Of a stretch of 12,534 bases of DNA, positions 7,801 through 12,534 are shown piece after piece. The notes below the pieces were generated by a model. It did no database searches and was not told where the DNA came from. It worked only from the letters and a program-made list of their open reading frames with translations. The stretch is from contig JAJZPY010000063.1 of assembly GCA_021811005.1 (NCBI GenBank), positions 1 to 12,534 on the forward strand. Direction: 5' to 3'. Numbering within the stretch: position 1 is the stretch's first letter; the number at the start of each line of letters is the position of its first letter. Both the position numbers and the translations under genes were made by a program. This DNA comes from Pseudomonadota bacterium. GTDB taxonomy: Bacteria > Pseudomonadota > Gammaproteobacteria > Burkholderiales > Ferrovaceae.

Positions 7801-8624
7801 CCGCCTTTCTCCATCACAATCCAGGCTGCCAGAGGCAAAGCCGCAGTCAACGCATCGATCCTGTCGAGAATGCCGCCATGTCCCGGCAGCAGGCGGCCGC
7901 TGTCCTTGACCCCGGCACAGCGCTTGATCCAGGACTCGAACAGGTCCCCCAAAATACCCAGCACGGCCAGCATCAGGCTCAGCGGAATCCAAGTCAGCCC
8001 CAGGTTTCGCAGAATGGCGTCGCTTCGCCCGTCCGTGACGCCGGAGAACCCCAGAATCGCTGCATAGACCAGCACGGCTGCCAGCCCCCCGCCAACCCCT
8101 TCCCAGGTTTTTCCGGGGCTGATGGCGGGGGCCAGTTTGCGGCGTCCCCAGGCGCGCCCGACAAAATAAGCGGCCGAATCGGAAAGCCATATAACGGCCA
8201 TGAACATCAGCAGCACCCAGGGTCCGGCCCGATGCAGGGTCACCAGCGCAAAACCGGTGGGCAGGATAAGCAGCCAGCCCGTGGCGGCCAGCAGCGCGGG
8301 ACTGTCCACTTTCCACTGCCGTGCGATCCAGAACGGCGCAATGCCAACCCAGAAAACCACGGACAACAGGTAGAGGGCCCCCAGCAGTCCTGATGTAACG
8401 TCTCGCGCCTGAACCCGGTCGCAAGCCCAGATCAGCAAGGCGGTCAACCCGACATACAGCCCCCGCGACAGCGTGGGCAGACGGATCAGTCCACCCCATT
8501 CCCAACTGGCCAGGAGCGCGGCCACCAGGACCGCGGCCTTCCAGTAAGCGGCCGGGGCCGCGAACAGGAGCGCCCCGATTACGGCCAGCAACAAAACGGC
8601 GGTCAGGACTCTGGCGCGCAGCAT
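7782..8624 (-). CDS. cdsA: Phosphatidate cytidylyltransferase (CDP-diacylglycerol synthase)
   Basis: CdsA makes CDP-diacylglycerol from phosphatidic acid and CTP in the inner membrane, the entry point to all major phospholipids. The 280-residue protein (E. coli about 285) is strongly hydrophobic, with several membrane segments (for example 7-25, 30-45, 84-100, 112-130, 136-148). The C-terminal family signature is complete: Ser231, Lys234-Arg235, Lys240-Asp241, then LLPGHGGILDRID at 245-257. SDSAAYFVGRAWGRRK and SPGKTWEG (about 148-176) are also family-typical. The start MLRARVLTAVLLL resembles known CdsA N-termini. It overlaps the end of uppS by 22 bp and its own end overlaps dxr by 19 bp. 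The ribosome binding site is mediocre, so coupling to uppS translation is likely. Confidence 0.96.
   Translation of the reverse strand: MLRARVLTAVLLLAVIGALLFAAPAAYWKAAVLVAALLASWEWGGLIRLPTLSRGLYVGLTALLIWACDRVQARDVTSGLLGALYLLSVVFWVGIAPFWIARQWKVDSPALLAATGWLLILPTGFALVTLHRAGPWVLLMFMAVIWLSDSAAYFVGRAWGRRKLAPAISPGKTWEGVGGGLAAVLVYAAILGFSGVTDGRSDAILRNLGLTWIPLSLMLAVLGILGDLFESWIKRCAGVKDSGRLLPGHGGILDRIDALTAALPLAAWIVMEKGGWYSVH
7809..7812 (-). promoter_or_regulatory. Ribosome binding site that supports the dxr ATG start
   Basis: GGAG on the minus strand lies 8 nt before the ATG at 7800, with a second purine-rich AAAGGCGG directly before the start codon. The site lies inside the last codons of cdsA. It favours the ATG over a TTG start at 7785 and rules against the long upstream extension of the frame. 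Confidence 0.6.
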
Positions 8625-9361
8625 TGTTCGCTTGTCCGCCCGAAGCGTCTTTCACGCTGCTGGAAAGACTGTATGGCCGCATCCAGGCTGGCAGCGTCAA
8701 AGTCCGGCCAGAGCGTTTCCGTGAAATACAGTTCCGTATAGGCCAGCTGCCATAGCAGGAAATTGCTGATGCGCTGTTCGCCGCCGGTGCGTATGAACAG
8801 GTCGGGTTCGGGTGCATCGCCCATGGAAAGAAAAGGGACGAGGTCCGTTTCGGTGACGGCCCCCGCCTTCTCGGGATGGGCTCGCAACAGGGCGTTGAAC
8901 GCCTGCAGGATATCCCAGCGCCCACCGTAGTTTGCGGCAATGGTCAGGGTGAGGCGCGTGTTGTTTTGGGTGAGTTCGTGAGCCTGTGAAATCAGGGTCT
9001 CCAGGCGCGGTCCGAGACGGCCCAGGTCACCGATGATGCGCACCCGGATATTGGCCCGATGAAGGCGGGAGATTTCGTTCTCGAGGTTGCTGATGAACAG
9101 CTGCATCAGCATGGAAACCTCTTCGGCCGGGCGGCGCCAGTTTTCGCTGCTGAACGCAAACAGGGTCACATATTCGATGCCCAGGCGAGCGGCATTTTCC
9201 ACCAGGGTACGCACTGCCTCGCTGCCGCGCCGGTGCCCGGCGATGCGGGGCAACAGGCGTTGTCGCGCCCACCGTCCATTGCCATCCATGATGATGGCAA
9301 CATGCCTCGGGACTTTTCCCGATAGCGGAATGCCAAGCGTGGAGCTCTGGGGTTGGGCCAT
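8603..9361 (-). CDS. uppS: Undecaprenyl diphosphate synthase (cis-prenyltransferase)
   Basis: UppS adds eight isopentenyl units in cis to farnesyl diphosphate, giving the C55 lipid carrier for peptidoglycan, O-antigen and other envelope glycans. The 252-residue protein (E. coli 253) has HVAIIMDGNGRWA with catalytic Asp26, then FAFSSENW at 68-75, IAANYGGRWDI near 141-151, PDLFIRTGGEQRISNFLLWQ at 186-205 (with Arg191), ELYF at 210-213 and LWPDF at 217-221. All family motifs are intact. The ATG at 9361 has AGGGAAG 6 nt upstream. A 31-bp gap separates it from frr, and it overlaps cdsA by 22 bp. The product depends on IPP from the pathway that contains Dxr. Confidence 0.97.
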   Translation of the reverse strand: MAQPQSSTLGIPLSGKVPRHVAIIMDGNGRWARQRLLPRIAGHRRGSEAVRTLVENAARLGIEYVTLFAFSSENWRRPAEEVSMLMQLFISNLENEISRLHRANIRVRIIGDLGRLGPRLETLISQAHELTQNNTRLTLTIAANYGGRWDILQAFNALLRAHPEKAGAVTETDLVPFLSMGDAPEPDLFIRTGGEQRISNFLLWQLAYTELYFTETLWPDFDAASLDAAIQSFQQRERRFGRTSEQCCAPES

Positions 9362-9392
9362 GGCGATCTTCCCTGCAAATCTGCCGGGGAAA

Positions 9393-9950
9393 TCAGACGG
9401 CCATCAGTTCCGATTCTTTCGTTGCAAGCTGCTTGTCAATCTCGCCCACGAAGCGATCGGTCAACTTCTGAATCTCTTCCTGCGCGCGCCGTTCCTCGTC
9501 CTCTGAAATGGACTTGGACTTCTGCAGCTCTTTCAGCTGTGCCAATGCGTCACGCCGCACATTGCGCACGGCCACACGGGCATTTTCGGCTTCAGCCTTG
9601 ACCACCTTGGTCAGGTCGCGGCGGCGTTCTTCGGTCAGAGCCGGCATGGGGACCCGAATCAGGTCGCCCTGCGAGGAAGGGTTCAATCCGAGATCGGATT
9701 CACGGATGGCCTTTTCGATGGCGGCCGCCATTTTCTTCTCGTAGGGAGAAACGCCAATGGTGCGCGCATCCAGCAGATTGACGCCCGCCACCTGGTTGAT
9801 CGGCGTCGGGGTGCCGTAGTAGTCCACTTTGACATGGTCGAGCAGGCCGGCATGGGCACGCCCGGTACGCACCTTCCCCAGATCCGCTTTCAGCGTTTCA
9901 AGGGATTTCTGCATCTTCTGTTCGGCAGATTTTTTGACATCGGCAATCAT
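9393..9950 (-). CDS. frr: Ribosome recycling factor
   Basis: RRF acts with EF-G to split the post-termination ribosome after peptide release. The 185-residue length is exactly that of E. coli RRF. The long-helix domain starts MIADVKKSAEQKMQKSLETL. The segment RTGRAHAGLLDHVKVDYYGT (28-47) opens the hinge and the small domain. The C-terminal helix has NARVAVRNVRRDA with Arg132, the residue known to be important in E. coli. The start has GGAG 6 nt upstream. It lies 17 bp after the pyrH stop and 31 bp before the uppS start, in the usual rpsB-tsf-pyrH-frr order. Confidence 0.98.
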   Translation of the reverse strand: MIADVKKSAEQKMQKSLETLKADLGKVRTGRAHAGLLDHVKVDYYGTPTPINQVAGVNLLDARTIGVSPYEKKMAAAIEKAIRESDLGLNPSSQGDLIRVPMPALTEERRRDLTKVVKAEAENARVAVRNVRRDALAQLKELQKSKSISEDEERRAQEEIQKLTDRFVGEIDKQLATKESELMAV

Positions 9951-9967
9951 GGTGTTCTCCAGGCTGC

Positions 9968-10681
9968 TTAATTCGTCACAAACGTGCCTTCAGCCTGCCC
10001 CATGACCACACGCTTGAGCGCGCCGGGCTTGAAGATGCTGAACACGCAGATGGGAAGGTTCTGGTCTCTGCAAAGGGTCAATGCCGTGGCATCCATGACC
10101 TTGAGGTTGTTGATGATGGCTTCCTCAAACGTCAGACGTTCGTAGCGCCGGGCCGTTGCGTCCTTGAGCGGATCTGCCGTATAGATGCCGTCCACCTTGG
10201 TGCCTTTCAGCACCACCTGGGCGCTCATTTCCACTCCACGCAGGGCGGCAGCGGTATCCGTCGTAAAAAAAGGATTCCCCGTTCCGGCGGCAAAAATGAC
10301 CACGCGGCCTTCTTCCAGATAACGCAGGGCTTTCCCCCGGATATAAGGCTCGGCGACTTGCTCGAGATTGAGCGCCGACTGCACGCGGCTCACCACATCA
10401 ACCCGCCGCATGGCGTCCTGAAGGGCGAGGGCATTCATGACCGTGGCCAGCATGCCCATGTAGTCGGCCGTTGCCCGATCCATCCCCTCGGCACCCAGCG
10501 CAACGCCCCGGAATATGTTTCCACCTCCGATGACGATGCCGACCTGGACGCCGATGCGCGTCACTTCCGCCACTTCGGCCACGATCCGGTCGATGGTGGC
10601 ACGATTGATGCCGTAGGCATCATCGCCCATCAAAGCCTCACCGGAAAGCTTGAGCAGAATGCGCTGATAGACGGGCTTCAT
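9968..10681 (-). CDS. pyrH: Uridylate kinase (UMP kinase)
   Basis: PyrH phosphorylates UMP to UDP with ATP, feeding RNA and UDP-sugar synthesis. The bacterial enzyme is a hexamer of the amino-acid kinase fold, typically activated by GTP and inhibited by UTP. The 237-residue protein (E. coli 241) has ILLKLSGEAL at 8-17, IGGGNIFRG at 51-59, GTGNPFFTTD at 133-142 (UMP-binding loop) and VDGIYTADP at 163-171 (nucleotide-binding loop). The sequence is complete. The ATG is 8 bp after the tsf stop with only a weak ribosome binding site, so coupling to tsf is plausible. Frr follows after 17 bp. Confidence 0.98.
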   Translation of the reverse strand: MKPVYQRILLKLSGEALMGDDAYGINRATIDRIVAEVAEVTRIGVQVGIVIGGGNIFRGVALGAEGMDRATADYMGMLATVMNALALQDAMRRVDVVSRVQSALNLEQVAEPYIRGKALRYLEEGRVVIFAAGTGNPFFTTDTAAALRGVEMSAQVVLKGTKVDGIYTADPLKDATARRYERLTFEEAIINNLKVMDATALTLCRDQNLPICVFSIFKPGALKRVVMGQAEGTFVTN

Positions 10682-10689
10682 GTGCGCGC

Positions 10690-11577
10690 TCAGGCCCCGA
10701 CAGCTCCGGCCGCCGCAGCGACTTCCGCCGCGAAGTTTTCGCTTTTCTTCTCGATGCCTTCGCCCACCACGAACATGCTGAAACGGTTGACCCGCGCCCC
10801 ACGCGATTTCAGCAGCTGTTCCACGGTCTGATCCGGGTTTTTGACAAACGGCTGGCCAAGAAGGGTCACTTCGGCAAGATACTTGGTGATCCGCCCTTCC
10901 ACCATGCGGGCCACGATGTCGGCAGGCTTTCCGGACTCCGCAGCCTGTGCCGTGTAAATTTCACGTTCCCGGACCAGCAAGTCTGCCGGCACTTCGTCCC
11001 TCGATACGCAGAGGGGCTTGCTGGCTGCAATGTGCATGGCAATATCGCGTCCCAGCGCTTCGTCGCCGCCTTCAAGATCCACCATCACGCCAATGCGCGA
11101 GCCATGGAGGTACTGGGCCAGCACGCCGGCCGTATTGAACCGCACGAAACGGCGCACCGTCGTGTTTTCGCCCAGCTTCATGACGAGGGACTTGCGCACG
11201 TCTTCCAGCGATCCGCCCTGCGGCAGGGAAGCCTGCACCAGCGCGTCCACGTCGGCAGGGTTGGCACGCGCCACCTGTTCGGCCACCTGGCGCGAAAAAG
11301 CCACGAAATCATCGTTTTTGGCCACAAAATCCGTTTCACAGTTGATTTCTGCCAAGGCACCCGTTTTGCCATCGGCTGACACAAAGGAGGCCACCATGCC
11401 TTCCGCGGCGATCCGGCCGGCCGCCTTGCTGGCCTTGGCACCGCTGCGAATGCGCAGCAGGTCTTCGGCGGCCTTCATGTCGCCTTGCGCTTCGGCAAGC
11501 GCCTTTTTGCATTCCATCATGCCCAGCCCGGTCAGTTCCCGCAATTCCTTGACCATTGCTGCGGTAATTTCCGCCAT
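10690..11577 (-). CDS. tsf: Translation elongation factor Ts
   Basis: EF-Ts is the guanine-nucleotide exchange factor that removes GDP from EF-Tu. The 295-residue protein (E. coli 283) starts with the UBA-like domain, VKELRELTGLGMMECKKAL (9-27). It continues with the signature TDFVAKN at 82-88, whose Asp-Phe pair reaches EF-Tu near the nucleotide site, then the core with two dimerisation-type subdomains, and ends in an Ala-rich tail. The start has GGGAG 9 nt upstream. rpsB lies 50 bp upstream, with a hairpin between them, and pyrH is 8 bp downstream. Confidence 0.98.
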   Translation of the reverse strand: MAEITAAMVKELRELTGLGMMECKKALAEAQGDMKAAEDLLRIRSGAKASKAAGRIAAEGMVASFVSADGKTGALAEINCETDFVAKNDDFVAFSRQVAEQVARANPADVDALVQASLPQGGSLEDVRKSLVMKLGENTTVRRFVRFNTAGVLAQYLHGSRIGVMVDLEGGDEALGRDIAMHIAASKPLCVSRDEVPADLLVREREIYTAQAAESGKPADIVARMVEGRITKYLAEVTLLGQPFVKNPDQTVEQLLKSRGARVNRFSMFVVGEGIEKKSENFAAEVAAAAGAVGA

Positions 11578-11600
11578 TTCTCATTACTCCCAGAGTGTTC

Positions 11601-11615
11601 TGCAGCCCTGCTGCA
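11601..11615 (-). other. Hairpin in the rpsB-tsf spacer
   Basis: In the 50-bp gap between rpsB and tsf, TGCAGC and GCTGCA form a perfect 6-bp stem with a 3-nt loop (AGG on the transcribed strand). No run of U follows, so it does not look like an intrinsic terminator. It could be a pause, a partial attenuator or an RNA processing site that sets the ratio of S2 to EF-Ts. This is an inference from position only. Confidence 0.45.
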
Positions 11616-11627
11616 TCATTCGCAAAA

Positions 11628-12371
11628 TTATTCCGAGGCCTTGTCTTCTTCCACTTCGACGAATTCTTCCGTCGCCGTGATTTCACTGATGGACTGTGAA
11701 CGGCCTTCAAGGATCGCGTCGGCAACACCGCGCGCATAAAGGCGGATGGCTCGCGTGGAATCGTCGTTGCCCGGAATGACGTAGTCGATGCCTTCGATGG
11801 AGTTGTTGGTGTCAACCACGCCAATGATGGGAATACCCAGCTTGCGCGCTTCGACGATGGCGTTCTTCTGGTAGCCCACATCGATCACGAACATGGCATC
11901 AGGAACGCCATTCATTTCCTTGATGCCGCCCAGGCTGCGCTCGAGCTTTTCCAGCTCGCGCTGATAATTCAAGGCTTCCTTCTTGGCAAGCCGCTCCATG
12001 GATCCGTCCGTCATCATGAGGGAAAGGTCGTTGAGGCGCTTGATCGACTGCTTGACCGTCTTGAAGTTGGTCAGCATGCCGCCCAGCCAGCGATGATCGA
12101 CAAAGGGGGAGCCGGCCCGCAGCGCCTCTTCGCGCACGATTTCACGTGCCTGGCGCTTGGTGCCCACGAACAGGACCGTGCCCTTGTTGGCAGCCAGCTG
12201 GCGCACGAATTTCATGGCCTCCTGGTACATGGGCAACGTTTTTTCGAGGTTGATGATGTGAATCTTGTTGCGATGGCCGAAAATAAAGGGGGCCATCTTG
12301 GGGTTCCAGTAACGGGTCTGGTGGCCGAAGTGCACTCCAGCTTCAAGCATTTGCCGCATGGTGACGGACAT
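11628..12371 (-). CDS. rpsB: 30S ribosomal protein S2
   Basis: S2 binds late to the 30S head-body junction, interacts with S1 and is needed for efficient initiation. The 247-residue protein (E. coli 241) opens MSVTMRQMLEAGVHFGHQTR, followed by WNPKMAPFIFGHRNKIHIIN. Other family stretches are FVGTKRQA, HRWLGGMLTN near the middle and the late DTNNSIEGIDYVIPGNDDS. The C-terminus is acidic. The frame extends 18 codons upstream to another ATG, but I chose the ATG at 12371: AAGGAG lies exactly 6 nt before it and the protein then starts as S2 proteins do. It heads the cluster, behind a structured leader, as in other proteobacteria. Confidence 0.98.
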   Translation of the reverse strand: MSVTMRQMLEAGVHFGHQTRYWNPKMAPFIFGHRNKIHIINLEKTLPMYQEAMKFVRQLAANKGTVLFVGTKRQAREIVREEALRAGSPFVDHRWLGGMLTNFKTVKQSIKRLNDLSLMMTDGSMERLAKKEALNYQRELEKLERSLGGIKEMNGVPDAMFVIDVGYQKNAIVEARKLGIPIIGVVDTNNSIEGIDYVIPGNDDSTRAIRLYARGVADAILEGRSQSISEITATEEFVEVEEDKASE

Positions 12372-12512
12372 GATGTACTCCTTAGAACTAGGGTTGAGCC
12401 TCCACCGGCCGATTACCCGCTGCATGCGGGCACCCTGTTGATGCCGGTGTGCGAATTTGGCGACGTGTCCGCCGCCCCGAACTGGGCCGTGGTTTAGCGG
12501 CCCGATATAAAG
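12372..12512 (-). promoter_or_regulatory. Structured 5' leader of rpsB mRNA
   Basis: Between the predicted transcription start and rpsB lie about 140 nt without a gene but with three stem-loops. Stem A is GGGCCG/CGGCCC with an 8-nt loop (12484-12503). Stem B is a 7-bp stem with one G-U pair and a 4-nt loop GACA (12459-12476). Stem C is a perfect 7-bp pair, CACCGGC/GCCGGTG (12443-12449 with 12403-12409), which encloses a smaller hairpin, CCCGC/GCGGG with a 5-nt loop (12416-12430). In E. coli the rpsB leader is the target of S2 autogenous repression of rpsB-tsf. A similar role here is an inference; I have not matched this leader to a known motif. Confidence 0.5.
12378..12383 (-). promoter_or_regulatory. 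Ribosome binding site of rpsB, decides the start
   Basis: AAGGAG on the minus strand with a 6-nt spacer before the ATG at 12371. This near-ideal Shine-Dalgarno site rules out the in-frame ATG at 12425, which would add an 18-residue extension and lies within a hairpin of the leader. Confidence 0.85.
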
Positions 12513-12518
12513 CCCGTT

Positions 12519-12527
12519 ATTCTAGCA
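12519..12527 (-). promoter_or_regulatory. Extended -10 promoter element for rpsB and the cluster
   Basis: The minus strand reads TGCTAGAAT, an extended -10 (TG, one base, then a 5-of-6 match to TATAAT). The transcription start would fall near 12512, giving a leader of about 140 nt. The -35 region would lie about 17 bp further upstream, beyond the window edge, so only half of the promoter can be judged. Its place ahead of the first gene of the cluster supports the call. Confidence 0.5.
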
Positions 12528-12534
12528 TTTCAGG

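Noticed and set aside
7801..8940. The dxr frame stays open for 380 more codons upstream, through cdsA and into uppS
   Set aside because: The added stretch has no resemblance to any domain, while the overlapped frames encode intact CdsA and UppS. Dxr at 401 residues from the ATG at 7800 matches the family length.
12372..12425. An 18-residue N-terminal extension of S2 from the ATG at 12425
   Set aside because: That ATG lies in a leader hairpin loop without a ribosome binding site, while AAGGAG is ideally placed for the ATG at 12371, which gives the normal S2 N-terminus.
1..12534. Search by eye for CRISPR arrays, insertion sequences, tRNA or rRNA genes, tandem repeats, phage or defence genes
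   Set aside because: None was seen. Nearly all of the window is filled by conserved housekeeping genes in the standard order, with no displaced, broken or unknown gene.

Overview
The window is a compact, entirely minus-strand block of essential housekeeping genes. Read in the direction of transcription (high to low coordinates) the order is rpsB, tsf, pyrH, frr, uppS, cdsA, dxr, rseP, bamA, skp, lpxD, fabZ, lpxA, and the first 45 codons of lpxB, which runs off the left edge. This order is the classic translation-to-envelope cluster of Gammaproteobacteria and Betaproteobacteria. Gene content, moderately high GC (about 60% by eye) and protein character (for example a BamA ending in Phe after a Gln-Phe-Gln-Leu-Gly stretch) suggest a Gram-negative betaproteobacterium. 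I cannot name the genus from sequence alone.

Right end (11.5-12.5 kb): an extended -10 promoter element and a roughly 140-nt, hairpin-rich leader precede rpsB. After rpsB come a 50-bp spacer with a small perfect hairpin and then tsf. These two genes supply ribosomal protein S2 and elongation factor Ts. Middle right (8.6-10.7 kb): pyrH (UMP kinase), frr (ribosome recycling factor) and uppS (undecaprenyl diphosphate synthase). Middle (5.2-8.6 kb): cdsA (CDP-diacylglycerol synthase), dxr (second enzyme of the MEP isoprenoid pathway) and rseP (site-2 protease), joined by short overlaps. Left half (1-5.2 kb): bamA (outer-membrane protein assembly), skp (periplasmic chaperone), then lpxD, fabZ, lpxA and lpxB (lipid A synthesis, with the fatty-acid dehydratase that competes for the same hydroxyacyl-ACP).

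The genes link protein synthesis, nucleotide supply and envelope growth. Dxr feeds isoprenoid precursors to UppS, which makes the lipid carrier for peptidoglycan and other envelope glycans. CdsA opens phospholipid synthesis. The lpx genes make the lipid A that, with BamA and Skp, builds the outer membrane. RseP takes part in the envelope stress response. No gap exceeds 50 bp after rpsB, and several neighbours overlap by 4 to 22 bp, so transcription as one long unit (possibly with promoters inside genes) and translational coupling are likely.

I found no mobile element, CRISPR array, tRNA, rRNA, phage gene or unknown protein, and no evidence of a new system. The points worth a second look are modest: the structured rpsB leader, the rpsB-tsf hairpin, a TTG start for lpxD, coupled overlapping starts, and bulky residues at the acyl-chain ruler positions of LpxA and LpxD.
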